Shown here one piece after another: positions 24,981-36,706 of a stretch of DNA of 64,000 nt. Location: assembly GCF_014529535.1 (NCBI RefSeq), contig NC_050735.1, positions 4,909,739-4,973,738 on the forward strand. The letters run 5' to 3'. The notes beneath the pieces are model-generated. The model had not been told where the DNA came from. It saw only the letters and a program-made list of their open reading frames with translations, and did not search any database. Position 1 is the first letter of the stretch; every line of letters starts with the position of its first letter. This DNA comes from Bradysia coprophila (lineage: Eukaryota > Arthropoda > Insecta > Diptera > Sciaridae). The position numbers and the translations under genes are program-made.

Positions 24981-26182
24981 ATGAACGCTGCAGAGCAGAT
25001 AGAAGAGCAACGGACGGATCAGTTAACGGACCGCCTAAAAATGGATCTACTGAACGTGGACTTTAGCCAAATAAACAGAACCAGTGCAAAAATTCATCCA
25101 GAATGGGAATCACTGTTGCGATTGACACAAGTAAGAGTCACGGAAGAACTGGGACCAGAATTTAAGTTGAGCAAGGACATATCGCAATTCTCTTTGTACA
25201 TGTTTCCGTCGCTGAGCTTCGACTTTGTCAGCAGCATTTTTCTATACAATATGGCTGGCTTTTTGTTAGACGATTGGCTGGACAAATTTCCTTCTGGTAG
25301 TATTGTACAGAATACTGTTTCAGTCCATTCGGCAGTTTTAAAGTTGATAGTTCATGGTCACTCTAAAATGGGTCATTTTTCGTTTCGTAACATAACTTAA
25401 GGTTTTATTTGCAAAACCTTGAATCGTGTTGCGAAACAAAAAATGACTCATTCTGACGTGACCATTAACTACCTCTAAATCACTAAATTCTTCAGTTGAC
25501 GTTTCTGTCAATTTGTATGTTCTCTAATCGTTTCTCATTCACAGATAATGAAAAATGGATTCAGCAATTGAGAAACAAAAACTTTCCGGGTGATGGCAAA
25601 ATCGACAAATGGTGGCAGATGGCAATAAAAGTTTGCAGAGAAGTAATGGGTGAAATTGCACTAACGCAACTTTTGGATCTTTTCATATGTGCCATAAGCA
25701 AAGCTGATAAAGTTAACACAATTTTTATTGGGCAAGCTTCGTTGTCTGATAAGGATTTCGTGGAATTAAGATGCGTTGATGCAGGAGCATTCCACCAGTT
25801 TTATCTGATATTGGCAGGAGTCGGAAAGCAGCTCACTGCTGAATTGGTACAGGATCCGAATTATCTGGGATTGAATAAGCAGGTAGCAATTCATGCGGCG
25901 AATATCAACGATTTGTATTCACTTCGAAAGGAGGTTCGTGACGATCTTTACCGATATAATTACGTGTATGTGAAAATGATGAACAACAACCTCTCTGCAC
26001 AAGCGGCAGTGGATGTCATAATGCAAGAAATACGCGACGCCGAGAAAATGGCTCGAGTGTACGGCGATAGAATAAAAGAAATGAATGATCCGCAGTTGTC
26101 GTTGTATGTGGATGGAATGTACGATGTAATGGCTGGAAATCATTACTGGTCCACATTTTGTAAACGTTACAATGACGTGTAA
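24981..26182 (+). CDS. Microbial-type class I terpene synthase, copy 1
   Basis: Predicted to ionise a prenyl diphosphate (geranyl, farnesyl or geranylgeranyl) and cyclise or rearrange the cation to a terpene. Product not predictable. Exons 24981-25296 and 25545-26182 (stop TAA), 317 residues, the usual size of a single-domain bacterial or fungal enzyme. Motifs: metal site DDWLD at residues 97-101; diphosphate-sensor-like Arg181 in ELRCVDAG, 46 residues before the second site; NSE site NDLYSLRKE at 227-235; Arg313-Tyr314 in WSTFCKRY near the C-terminus. This set separates it from prenyl transferases, which have two DDxxD motifs. No signal peptide or plastid-type leader, so cytosolic. The intron is 248 bp because a MITE sits in it; the other copies have 56 bp. 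Animals usually lack this family, so horizontal origin is inferred. Confidence 0.87.
25342..25476. repeat. MITE in the intron of terpene synthase 1
   Basis: Inverted arms AGTTGATAGTTCATGGTCAC...GGGTCATTTTTCGTTTCG and the inverse of ...CGAAACAAAAAATGACTC. Copies 2 and 3 have a 56-bp intron without it, so the insertion came after the duplication, or was lost twice. Confidence 0.75.
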
Positions 26183-27231
26183 GTCCAGAAAATAACTGAA
26201 AAATCCTTAAAATCCTGGATTTTAGAGAAATGAAAAGATGGAAGCGATAAGAAAGGGATTTTTTTGCCTCTATTTCTTTTTGACCTCAGGAATGCAGTTT
26301 ATGTAAGAGATCCCTGAAATATCATCGAAAAGTGAGCCCTAGCTGTAAACAGAATAAAAATAGTACATTTTTTTACGAGTGACGAAAAGTTGAATTTTTC
26401 GGCTCCGCCTCGTTAGGACAAGCTTACGACGCGTACCGAAAAATTCAACTTTCATCACGAGACACAAACGATGATGTTTGTGCTTGAAAACTGAAATGAG
26501 ACGAAACCACAACTCCATTAACATAGAAATAACTCTACAGCCATTTCAACAACACAGCATACTTGATCGCGGCCGGAAAAATATATGTGAAAATCCATTT
26601 TCGTCCGGAGAGAGCATCCGAGAAAGTATTTTCTTGGCCGCAAATACCTCTGTCTGAGAAGTACAGAAAAATTGAACTTTCGATCGTAGAATGCTTGTCG
26701 AAATCCGTCGAATTTCAGTCTTCTTCAAGCACAAAAAATCATTTTTCGATGGTATTTCAATTTTTTTTGAGTAAGCATTTCTGAAATCAAATGACAAAGG
26801 ACGACCACCGGTTACAGAACTTCGATTCTCTTCTAGAACGTGACGATGGTAAGGGCTTTTTCATGTTTTTTTAGTTGTCTTCTGGACTTTTGGGATTATA
26901 TATATGGCTGCAGGTCAGTTTCTTAAATTTTACTTCATGACATCTCGTTCCAGCACTAGATCTTTCGATTTATATAATTGTGACCTATAGACGGTAAACT
27001 TATAAATTGTATTTTATAAGTGGCGCGACTCACAACTTATGACTTACAGCCACCTGACTTATAACTAACACTAACTTATAACACCAGGTATTAGACAGTT
27101 TGTGCAGATGACGTATAATTTATAAGTCAACTTATATTTAAGTTGGAAATTATAAGTAACCTTCCAGAGCTTCTTGTATGAAGATGTGACTTATAATTTC
27201 CAACTTAAAAGTTGATTTTTGTTAATTATAA
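26183..27231. other. 3' flank of terpene synthase 1, end of duplication unit A
   Basis: 26185-26345 and 26735-26870 match 39315-39610 behind copy 2. Between them lies an insertion with inverted blocks (near 26390-26470). From 27000 there are many imperfect CTTATAA motifs. No gene. Confidence 0.5.
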
Positions 27232-27510
27232 GTCAGTCGTGTTCGTTAACTTATTCATACTTTGTTGGTGAGCGAAATTATTGTCGTTGTCTGGGCCGTA
27301 ATTTTTCTCCACTTTTTTTGGTTTGAAGCGTTCCATTCTGTGGAAAAACTGCATTTTTTCTGGTAACATTTTTTTTGAAGATTTAGAATTAAATTAAAAT
27401 AATTTTTCTACAAATTAATCTACATTGATTGTATTGTGAAATAATAAAAGTGTAAACAACGAGTAAAGGCAATGGAGTTCACGTTTAAAAAAGCGATACA
27501 AAAAGTGCAT
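27232..27510 (+). pseudogene. Relic of the Rab18 last-exon tail and 3' UTR (1)
   Basis: From GTCAGTCGTGTTCGTTAACT onward this follows the end of Rab18 (21830) through the stop region and 3' UTR. It keeps the last codons, but the stop has become TAT. The upstream DNA is unrelated, so the duplication breakpoint falls within the final Rab18 codons. Not functional. Confidence 0.85.
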
Positions 27511-27511
27511 C

Positions 27512-27644
27512 GGGGAATCTGGCACACGCGATCATAGTATGCGTCCTTTTACTACATGTAACAAAAAGTTATGACGGTACAAGATTCGCCCCTTAGATGT
27601 GAATCTGGCACACCATCAATTCGTATGGTGTGCCAGATTACCCC
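27512..27644. mobile_element. MITE with GGGGAATCTGGCACAC ends
   Basis: Left end GGGGAATCTGGCACAC, right end GTGTGCCAGATTACCCC. A second internal copy of the motif forms a short hairpin with the right end (27601-27640). It interrupts the Rab18-tail relic where units A and C read on without it. Confidence 0.75.
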
Positions 27645-27718
27645 ACCCCCTCTGAGAAACACATAACAAACGTGACAGAGTTTACGTTTGTTGTACACTA
27701 CTTCAAGGACCTCTAGCG

Positions 27719-29102
27719 CAGGCCTCTCACACCTCCCTATTTCCTTGATTTTCCTTATTTTTATGAAAACCTCCTTATTCCTCCTTATTTTGATAAAAAA
27801 TCCTTATTTTCCTTATTTTTCGCAAATTTTACTGACAGAAAATCAAAAATTAATTTTAAAAAAATTCGCTGCGCGGCAAATATTGATTTTAAAATTACTT
27901 TTATTATTTAACACAAAGAACTCTAATAGAAAAGTGAAGTGGTGGCGCATTGTCATATCAATATGATTGATTTACTGGACTTACCATGTTTTTTTTTGTG
28001 GTTTCCTTCTCGAGTATCACTTATAAGACAAAGGTTTTTAAAATGGAATGGAATGACTCATTTATGCGCCTTTCTAAAAGTCCACCGTTTCACATTTTTT
28101 TTGAATTTCTTATTTTCGGACAAAGTAAATGGCATTCCCTCAAAAAGGGGTTGCAAAAATGTTTTTTTTTTCGATATAATTGAAGCAAGAGACACAAATG
28201 TTGGTTATGATCACCGGTTAGTACCGATTAACCTTAGGAACTTATATTCGAAAATAAGGTCGACCTTCAATCGAAATTGGAGGCTTGCAATAAAAGAGTT
28301 CTGCGAAACTTACCCATAACAAAAAAAGTGGACAATCGCATCATATGGAAATAAAACCCCATGACTGTTTGTTCTATTGCAATCTTAGCAGCATAGTGCC
28401 TACTGAATTTTCCATTACAATAAGTGACTCAAGTAAGCTTTCAGCAGGATTTCTTAGATAAAAATCCGCTCAACGTATTCTGTAAAGATCCCATCAGAAG
28501 GTGTCGGACAAAATATATATAAAAAAAAATTGTGCACCTCCGTGAAAAAGTTCGAACCTAAAGCCTCTGCTAATCAAATTGGTATGTGCAAATATTGATT
28601 GCAATCTTTAGTCTATAGACTACTAAACTTTCGAACGATACCAGACACACCCTATTTGGTTCGATAAATATCAATTTTCGTTGTCCGAAGTCGAGTAAAC
28701 TCGGTACACTTCAAAAAACATGAAAAACCGATTTTTTGAAATACCCTCTCTAGCAAACAAACTGCTTTTATTAAGGTGGTGAAAGAATCAAGTCGCCTTT
28801 GGAATTTACATTTAGATTACAGCGTAGTCAGTCAAAATGTAGAATAGTGTTTGTAGAATACAAAGAAATAAGGTGTGAATTTGACACAGAGAGCTGAGAA
28901 TTTGGTTGCTAGAGAGTATTGTTACAGTTCATGACAAATTCGTTAAATTTGGAAAATAGCGAAAATTTTAAGTTGAAAAATTTGTATTTTTCTCCTTATT
29001 TTTCCTTAATTTCAATTAACAATTTCCTTATTTCTCCTTATTTTTGAGCTGAAACCTCCTTAATTCCTTAATAAGGAGTCCGGATTTAGAGTGAGAGGCC
29101 TG
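27719..29102. mobile_element. Non-autonomous hAT-like transposon, 1384 bp
   Basis: Ends CAGGCCTCTCAC and GTGAGAGGCCTG are perfect 12-bp inverted repeats. The 8-bp target duplication is CTCTAGCG (27711-27718) and CTCTAGTG (29103-29110), one mismatch. Subterminal CCTCCTTATT / CTCCTTATTTT repeats occur at both ends, as hAT transposase would need. No transposase; the longest open frames are short. Unit C has the empty site near 40115 (CCTCTAGTGTGAC). Confidence 0.92.
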
Positions 29103-30810
29103 CTCTAGTGTGACGGAGGTATGCAAGAAATAAAGCAGAGAAACGTATAACGAAATCAACAGAGCTCACGTTTGATGTACTCTTTAAAGTGACGCTGTTG
29201 ACGATATGGAACTGACTGAACTATTATCGCTTCATACTTAACTAAGTGTTTACCCGACCAAGCCAAAATTTACATAGTTCTGCAGAATAGCTGTGCAACT
29301 CTTTCCTTAAACAAATTCTGAGAGGGTGATCCTGCCCTTTACAAAATGTCTGTGTAGTATAGTGAGTTATGTTTCGTTTTACAAAGTGATTGGTGATAGA
29401 TTGGGGCTTCCCTTTACAAGATGTGAAAAACACTAGGTCCCACCCTGTCTGCTTGGTCAGATCTCTTGACTGGTCTGAACTTCTCAATAGCTTTTGTATA
29501 AGTAATGATTTATTGATTTATTTCAATGAAATGTAATTACGATAGCCACAAAAATATATTTAGGAGAAGAACTACGAGAACGGTCTCAATCTCTCATTAA
29601 TTCAATTCTGTAAAGTATCACTGAAAATCTTCGAAACGTTCTAAAACGGTCTGAAATAAATACTTCTTAACTTCATTTTCTGATAGGTCTGGTTTTATGC
29701 TCACATTAAACACTAGTATTGTCTATAAAATGCCCGGTTAAAAAATGGCGTATGTCTTCAACAAAACTTAAACTCGTGTGAAACTTCATACTCGTTAATT
29801 TTTATTCTGTTTATTCGCTTTTGTTAATAGGGTAAAATCACATAACAAGAAAAATACTATTGAAATAGATCGTACTTCACGCAAAAACGATCATAGTCGA
29901 CATCTATCAAATAGAGTACTACTTTGTATGAACTGTTTTTTTTACAATGTTTTAACGTGTACCACTCGGTACATCACTGATTCATCGCTATGTAAATATC
30001 AATGACAGATCACACATTACGGCCTTTAGCCCGTAATCATTATCAACCAGTTCATTTTGGATGGAACTTATTCGAAAATTAAATCGTTTTCTCACACTGA
30101 AATTTAGTTGTTTTTCATAAATGAAACATTCAATAATCACCACTAGAATAGCACTTTTAAGAAAAAGCAATTTGTTTACTCGCAATAACCTTAGAGTAAT
30201 TATGCCATACATCAAATACTCAAAGATTGAGCATACGGCATATTTTACGTTGCGCTTTAGCAACGGACTACACGAACTCTCACGTGACCAAAACCACTTA
30301 ACAGAACAAATTTTGCTCTTCCCGTACCACTACCAATTATCACGTAAAGTGAATTGTGATAGAAATATCCATCGAAAGGAGACACTGTTTCGGCCTCAGA
30401 GCTCGGTGGTGGCCATCTTCAGCTCCACCGGCTCTTTCACAATACAGTAACCGAACGGAACAGTTTGAATTAAATGTTTAGTTCCTTCGAGTAAGAAAGC
30501 TTGTGATATGCAATATCGAAATGACATACATTGGAGAAACACTGGAAATCTTTTTACCCCTTACCAAGTGAAAAAGCCAAACACAACACCGAACACAATT
30601 ACAGCGAAAAAGCTCTGACAAATAGCGGAATCACAATACCTTATCACTATTCAATTATTGGGACCATTTGAAGGTTGCATTTTTTACGTTGCAATTTGGC
30701 AACGGGCTACCCACATATACGTGTTGCTCGGAATGGCACAACTACGAATAAAATACATCTGTTTCAACAAATTTATTTAAGAACCAAAACAGCAGCTCCT
30801 TTCTTTTAAT
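29103..30810. other. Spacer of duplication unit B
   Basis: Matches unit C in order: 29103-29215 with 40110-40240, 29220-29450 with 40330-40890, 29500-29610 with 40945-41057, 29610-29760 with 43081-43250, 29855-29960 with 43860-43950. No gene. Confidence 0.65.
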
Positions 30811-31641
30811 TTGTTAGGGAGAGCTGTCAATAAGATTTTAGAAACGATTATAAAGCGAGCGCTCACTGGATTTCTCAATCACTGTGGTTTCTTTAACGTG
30901 CGTTGGAACTTATAAGTATGATCAATAAGGACATAGACGACAAGAAGGTCGTGTCTGGTTTGTTTATCGACCTTTCCAAGGCGTTTGACACAGTGTTTCA
31001 CGTCCTGCTTCTCGCCAAGTTGGAACGTGCTGGGGTGAGAGGCGTTGCACACGACTTAATAAGGAGTTATCTGAACGGTAGGAAACAGCTCACAGTGTGT
31101 AACGGGGTTAGTAGTCAGCTGATCGATGTGAAGGTCGGTGTTCCGCAAGGTAGCGTTCGGTCACCCTTGCTTTTTATTGTATTCGTCAACGATTTTTTCA
31201 ATATACCGATCCATTCTGCTCCCTTCGGATTTGCTGACGATACGAATATGTTTGTCTCGTCTGCGATCGTTGCTCAGAACGTCTCTGATCTATCCGATGA
31301 CCTGCTCATTATTGCAGAGTATTTTCGTTTGAACAAGCTTACTCTCAACCTGAGCAAAACGAAACTCGTCTACTTATTTTTTAATGAAATTTTGAATAAC
31401 TTGCATGCTACCATCAGTCTTTTGATGTTTAAATTGTCCCTTGCTTGCAATCCTAGTTTTATATTAATTTGTGTAATGAATGAAATGTTACTTGATGACT
31501 AGGATTTTTCTACTTTAACTATTGAATATAATAATGTGTCATAAAGTAGCTCCTTAGAATTGTTTACAAACTGGAGCTACGCAGGTCGCACTTGTTATGT
31601 TTTTATTATTATGAAAAATAAATGAAATGAAATGAAATGAA
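30811..31641 (+). mobile_element. 5'-truncated LINE with reverse transcriptase fragment
   Basis: Starts inside a reverse transcriptase (LLGRAVNKILETIIKRALTG) and shifts frame near 30900. It then reads GLFIDLSKAFDT, GVPQGSVRSPLLF and FADDTNMF up to about 31502. It ends in a 3' UTR with a (GAAAT)n tail at 31620-31641. No endonuclease domain is left. Truncation at the 5' end and a short tandem tail are usual for non-LTR retrotransposition. Dead copy. Confidence 0.88.
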
Positions 31642-32789
31642 GCACAGAAGAGACAGTAAAACACAACGCTTCTTTGCCTTACATTATTATTTACTGAAGA
31701 TCCAGTGTAGATCAAATCGTTGCGTCCTTATCCAGGACGTTTGGAATCCCTTAAATAACCTCCCAGCCGAAATGCCTATAGAAGAAAAGCTAAAATGAAA
31801 GACAAAACTTCAAGAACAAACAAAGCTTTTTGCTTTTCCCTTTCCCATGGTTCACGTTGAGGCAAAGACGCTGTTTCGACCTCCGAATGTGATGGTGGTC
31901 ACAGAACAGTATAGAACTGTTCATCTTCAGTTGCTTCCATCACATTCGTTCACAAGACAGCGTAAAATCGCAACGTTGAACAAGTAGTTGACGATTTTAC
32001 TGAAAAATTGCCATCGCTGATGGAAAACGGATGATAAGTGGAAAGCTGCTTTGAAACCCACACAACAGAGCACAGCAAAAACTCACTCAAAAACACAACC
32101 AATCAAAGAAATTCATTCAAAAATCAAACCAAAATCAACTCACTAAAAACGAAAAACCCAGGCTGCGACTGCACACTCGTGTCCACAGCAAAACAAATCA
32201 CTCAGGTACGCACGGTAATCACAAAACCACTCTGGAAAATTCGGTTAAACTGCAACGCCAAAACGGTCAAGAAAATCGTAAAAACTGAAGTTTGATTTTC
32301 GTACTTGTTTCGGACGGTAACTGTGATCCATTCAATTTCCATTGGAACGCCCAAAGTAATAGTTGCCGTTGCCGATTACTGAAAGAGTGGTGGCTTGTAA
32401 ATTCGTCGATGAATAAAAAACGTAATCGTGGATCAAACCGTTTCGCTCTTAACCAGAGCGTTTGGAATACCTAAATGAAACTACTGAGACAACAGATACG
32501 TATAGGTAGCCGGAACACAGAACGAAATACCTCTCTAGGTATAATTACTCTAAGATGTATACACTGAAGGTAACACTCAGCGGATATCACAAACTTTACG
32601 GAACCCCTTCAGTGTTTATATACTTTGCTCGAGACGAGATCATGAGCGCGGTATTTAGTTACCTGTAAAATAAACGCAATTTCGCTTTCCGCACTCGGTT
32701 CATGATGTGTAATTAAATTAATTTTACCTATTCAAGTATAATAAGCATTTTAACGAACATTGAATATACTTTTTATTAATTAACAACGT
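31642..32789. other. Spacer of unit B, no gene supported
   Basis: Open frames at 32038-32295 and 32292-32474 show no recognisable domain. Two related blocks (GATCAAATCGTTGCGTCCTT at 31709 and GATCAAACCGTTTCGCTCTT at 32431) suggest an old local duplication. 32600-32770 matches unit A (24760-24890) and unit C (44535-44840). Confidence 0.5.
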
Positions 32790-32991
32790 CACGGTAGAGT
32801 AAAATAAACCAGGCAGGAGCGGTTCATTTTCGAAACGTCAAATAAGGGACCTAATACACTGGACGAAAATGAACTCAAATGAACACTGACATAAATTGAA
32901 AAATTTTGTTCGCAAAAAATATAGGGGTACTAGATTATTCGGGTCCATTGTCAAATCAGCGCTCCTGCCTGGTTAACTTTACGCTGTCGTG
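32790..32991. mobile_element. MITE, CACGGCAGAGTAAA family, full copy 2
   Basis: 202 bp with the same ends and interior as 24362-24561. It is flanked by ACAACGT on both sides, again a 7-bp target duplication. Confidence 0.88.
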
Positions 32992-33439
32992 ACAACGTTT
33001 ATGTCCAACATTGATTGATTGATTGATTGATTTATTAATGACAAAATATGTGTAAGGTGATCTACCTTATAAAATTACATATTATACGCGAAACAAAAAC
33101 AACGCGATACAAAAAATAGCGAAAATTCGTAGATGATTGCGTTTAAGAGAAGAAATCGTCCGAATGAAAAACAAAAATCCAAGTAAATAATAAGAAAAAA
33201 AAATATTCACAAACAAATCATTCTTCCTTTAAACAATTAATGCATCGAAAAGAACCGAAGAATAATTATTAGTGAACAGTATAGTGTCTATAGACACTGA
33301 CAAAAAAAAGAAAAAGCTTCATGGCCGTACATCTAACAACGCATCAATCGATCTGGTAGTGTGAGTAGCTGAAACATGAAATGAAAAGATGAACAGGATG
33401 AAAAATGAAAGAAAGAAATGACATATTGACTGCAAGACA

Positions 33440-36310
33440 CTAGTGGCTTATGAGCCCTAGATGAGCCTTACAAACACGTTTAAAGCCAGTTACCGAAAGT
33501 TTACTCTTCACTACAGCCGGCAGAGCGTTATACTTGGCGACACCCCGAACGAAGAGAGACCCGTTCACAACATCTCTATCATTTCGCGGCAAAATCAGGT
33601 TGCGAGTCCTACTCGACGCTCCAAAACTGAGGTTATCGTACACATAACCAGGTTGCTTCGAAATTATGACCCTATGCAAAAATGTCGATGACAAATAATC
33701 GAAATACACAAACAAGTCATTCCCTAGCAGCCGAGCAGCGTGGCCCGAAACTGACTCATAGCGACCAATGCTGTAAACAAACCGAACACAAGCATTGAAC
33801 GACTTCTCGAAAACCTTCTTCGAGCTAGCAGAAAGCTGACCCAGCACTGGGCAGCAATACGTGAGATGTGGCAACAACAAGGACTTAACAAGGAGCTCAC
33901 GCGTCTTCAACGGCAAGGAACGAGCGACAGGCCACATATTACGGAGTCCAGCGAAAACCTTCGCTGACACTAAACGAGCATGAGTATCCCAACCCATTCT
34001 GTTCTCGATCGTCAGACCCAAGTTCTTTACGCTATCAACGTAGGTTACTGTAACCCCTTCAAAGACAACCTCCGGTATATCCTTAGCCCAACTACCAGAC
34101 GAGAACACAATGGCCTTAGTCTTGATTGCATTGAGCTTCAACCGGTTCTCTTTGGCCCACGCCGACACACCAGCCAGATCCAAGTTCAACAGTCCCATAT
34201 CAAGAAAAATGTTACTCTCACTGACCGACTTGTAAAGTTGAAAATCATCTGCAAACAAGTGACTCTTACAATGACGCAATCGACCAGGGAGATCATTAAT
34301 AAAGGCTGAGAAAAGGACAGGACCCAACACCGATCCTTGTGGAACACCACAACGAACACTGAGTAACTCTGATTGGAACCCATTCACACACACTGACTGC
34401 GTCCTACCCGAGAGATAGCTACTCATCATCCGAGTTGCATTTTGCGAAAAACCAAACTCCGTCTGCAACTTGACTAGAAGCAGATCATGCGAAACAGAGT
34501 CGAACGCCTTGGAAAAGTCTAAAAGGAGGAGAACAGTGGCAACATTCTTACTCATATTTACTCTAATGTCATTCGTGACTTGGAGGAGAGCTGAGGTCGT
34601 ACTGTGGCCGTAACGAAAACCAGACTGAAACTTGAACAGAAGGCCACGACCTTCCATGAAACGAATCATCTGCCTTTTCAGTAACCTCTCAAGTGCCTTA
34701 GAGAGAGCAGGCAACATACTTATCGGCCTGTAGTCATCGAGCGAATGAGTTCGCGAGTTCTTGTGCAGCGGAATGACCTTAGCCGTCTTCCAATGAGCAG
34801 GAAACAAGGACCTGGAAATAATCGAATTAAACATGTGCGTCACTGTCGGTAAGACAACCGGCAAGAGCATCTTAATAAAAGAAATCGGAATCAGGTCGAG
34901 ACCAACTGAGTTCGACTTAACACTACAGATAGAGTTAACTACGTCTAGGCTAGAGACACCACGAAACGAAAACGGGGAATTCGAAGTGGTAGAGCGGATA
35001 AAGGGCGGACTACACGACGTGTTGATAACTCTGGGAAATTCCGAATAGTCAGTCCTGCCAACAAAGTGAACATTAAACTCGTCCGCAGTAAACGGTGGCG
35101 CGGAGTCGTCAGAATTTGAGACAAAACCCAGCCGTTTCAAGCTGCCCCAGAGGCTCCTAGTCGGAGAAACCCTGACGTACTTCTTAGCGAAATACTTCTT
35201 CTTTGCCGTTAAAGCCACCTGCGACGCACGATTCCGAAGAACCTTAAACACACAGAACTTCTCATCCGTCCTAGTTCGCTTCCACTCAGAATACGCCAAA
35301 TCCCGATCAACCATCGCCTTACTCACTTCCGCATTAAACCACGGATTTGCTGACGACACTGTCAAGCACGGAACAAGGGGAGCATGCAGCTCAAGCAAAC
35401 GAAGCACATCCTCACTAAAGGCTTCCACCATTAAATCAACGTTCGAAAAATAAGTGAGCCTACACCAGTCAACTGCCTGAGCATCAGCCAAGAGACTAAT
35501 GGGATCAACATCATGTAGACGCCTGACCATGCGTGGTGGCTTGACCACAAAATCCATTTCGCAAACAAGTGACATAAAAATGAGATCATGCTTAGATATG
35601 CCAGGCAGACTGATCTGTGAAAACCGAGACACATTTCTTATTGAAGTAGTCATGAAATGATCGATGGCAGTTGACGTTGTCGGCGAAAAATGAGTAGGCT
35701 CCTCCGACACAAACCTCAATGAAGCTCCTTCAACAACTGAAACATACCGACGAGTCTTAGCTGAGCGTTCCATCAGGTCCTCATTAAAATCGCCTGTGAT
35801 CACTATCTCTGAATAGCAGAGACTGAACCGCTGGAGCAGTTCGTCTAACTTACCGATATCATCCACCCTAGGCGGCTTATACATAACACCAAGCAGAACC
35901 TTATGCGAAGCGAGACACAGCTCAACAAACAGATACTCAAGGGTTCCAATTACGCTCACAGACTCGGAAACAACTCGCACACGCAGTGATTTTTTCACAT
36001 ACAAAGCAACACCGCCCTTCCTGCGTAACTGTCTGTCATTTCGGAACAACTTGAAGCCGTCAATGTCAACCGATTTATTGGACATATAACTCTTGAAGTG
36101 AGTCTCAGAAATCGCCACACAATGTAGGTTAGCACCTTTGACTATAGTCCGAAACTCGTCAATATCAGGGCGAAGCCCGTCCGCATTCAGATGAGCAATA
36201 TTTAGCGTAGCACTACCACTGGGTAGAGCCGACTTGAGAACAACATTTGGCATACAAATAGAATCAGCCCTACCGCCGTTCAAACGCATAGGCTGCTGAC
36301 GTGAAGACAT
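33440..36310 (-). CDS. LINE ORF2: endonuclease and reverse transcriptase
   Basis: 956 residues, unbroken from ATG to TGA/TAA-type stop. The N-terminal third is an exonuclease-endonuclease-phosphatase domain: LNIAHLNADGL, AISETHF, GVALYVKK, GDFNEDL near residue 173, SAIDHF-like TAIDHF, and SKHDLI. This nicks target DNA. The centre is a reverse transcriptase: IPLHKNSRTHSLDDYRPIS, FQSGFRYGHSTTSAL, LLLDFSKAFDSVSHDLL, GVPQGSVLGPVLF and the catalytic FADDFQLY near residue 686. The C-terminal part has the usual thumb-like region and no RNase H that I can see. The catalytic residues look intact. Confidence 0.94.
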   Translation of the reverse strand: MSSRQQPMRLNGGRADSICMPNVVLKSALPSGSATLNIAHLNADGLRPDIDEFRTIVKGANLHCVAISETHFKSYMSNKSVDIDGFKLFRNDRQLRRKGGVALYVKKSLRVRVVSESVSVIGTLEYLFVELCLASHKVLLGVMYKPPRVDDIGKLDELLQRFSLCYSEIVITGDFNEDLMERSAKTRRYVSVVEGASLRFVSEEPTHFSPTTSTAIDHFMTTSIRNVSRFSQISLPGISKHDLIFMSLVCEMDFVVKPPRMVRRLHDVDPISLLADAQAVDWCRLTYFSNVDLMVEAFSEDVLRLLELHAPLVPCLTVSSANPWFNAEVSKAMVDRDLAYSEWKRTRTDEKFCVFKVLRNRASQVALTAKKKYFAKKYVRVSPTRSLWGSLKRLGFVSNSDDSAPPFTADEFNVHFVGRTDYSEFPRVINTSCSPPFIRSTTSNSPFSFRGVSSLDVVNSICSVKSNSVGLDLIPISFIKMLLPVVLPTVTHMFNSIISRSLFPAHWKTAKVIPLHKNSRTHSLDDYRPISMLPALSKALERLLKRQMIRFMEGRGLLFKFQSGFRYGHSTTSALLQVTNDIRVNMSKNVATVLLLLDFSKAFDSVSHDLLLVKLQTEFGFSQNATRMMSSYLSGRTQSVCVNGFQSELLSVRCGVPQGSVLGPVLFSAFINDLPGRLRHCKSHLFADDFQLYKSVSESNIFLDMGLLNLDLAGVSAWAKENRLKLNAIKTKAIVFSSGSWAKDIPEVVFEGVTVTYVDSVKNLGLTIENRMGWDTHARLVSAKVFAGLRNMWPVARSLPLKTRELLVKSLLLPHLTYCCPVLGQLSASSKKVFEKSFNACVRFVYSIGRYESVSGHAARLLGNDLFVYFDYLSSTFLHRVIISKQPGYVYDNLSFGASSRTRNLILPRNDRDVVNGSLFVRGVAKYNALPAVVKSKLSVTGFKRVCKAHLGLISH

Positions 36311-36706
36311 GACAAAAAAAAAAAAAAAATAAACAAATTCGACAGACAGCCAATAGTCTCCAGCAGTCAGTTAAGCATTCACAATCCGAAAATGATTACG
36401 TAATGAAATGAAATGAAATGAAATGAAGCTATACTCACACAGCAGATCGAACACGGTGTCGCTAAACAACCAATTAGTATTCAACCAACGGTCCAATCCA
36501 GTAGTAACGGTAAAAAATTGTAATTATTCTTCGGTTTAAAAAATGCACGACTAACGAAAAATTAGAAGAAAAAAAGAAACAAATTTAAACTTATCAAAGC
36601 AATTACAAAGAAAAAATGAAACAAAATGCAATCAATCTACCTGCCAGTAATCTAATGATATGATGAACGAAGTAGAAAACGTCAAAACGCGTGTCGAACA
36701 CTGGAT

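Noticed and set aside
24981-26182. Insect prenyl-transferase-derived terpene synthase
   Set aside because: Only one DDxxD; the second metal site is of NSE type and an Arg-Tyr pair closes the protein, which fits microbial cyclases and not prenyl transferases.
25496-26182. Separate gene starting at 25496
   Set aside because: The upstream extension is intron sequence read in frame; homologous exon structure in copies 2 and 3 shows that the exon begins at 25545.
31642-32474. Gene in the Lys/Asn/Thr-rich frames at 32038-32474
   Set aside because: Low-complexity composition, no domain, and the area consists of diverged repeat blocks.
33461-35048. Plus-strand open frames across the LINE ORF2
   Set aside because: Shadows of the 956-codon minus-strand frame; no independent motif.
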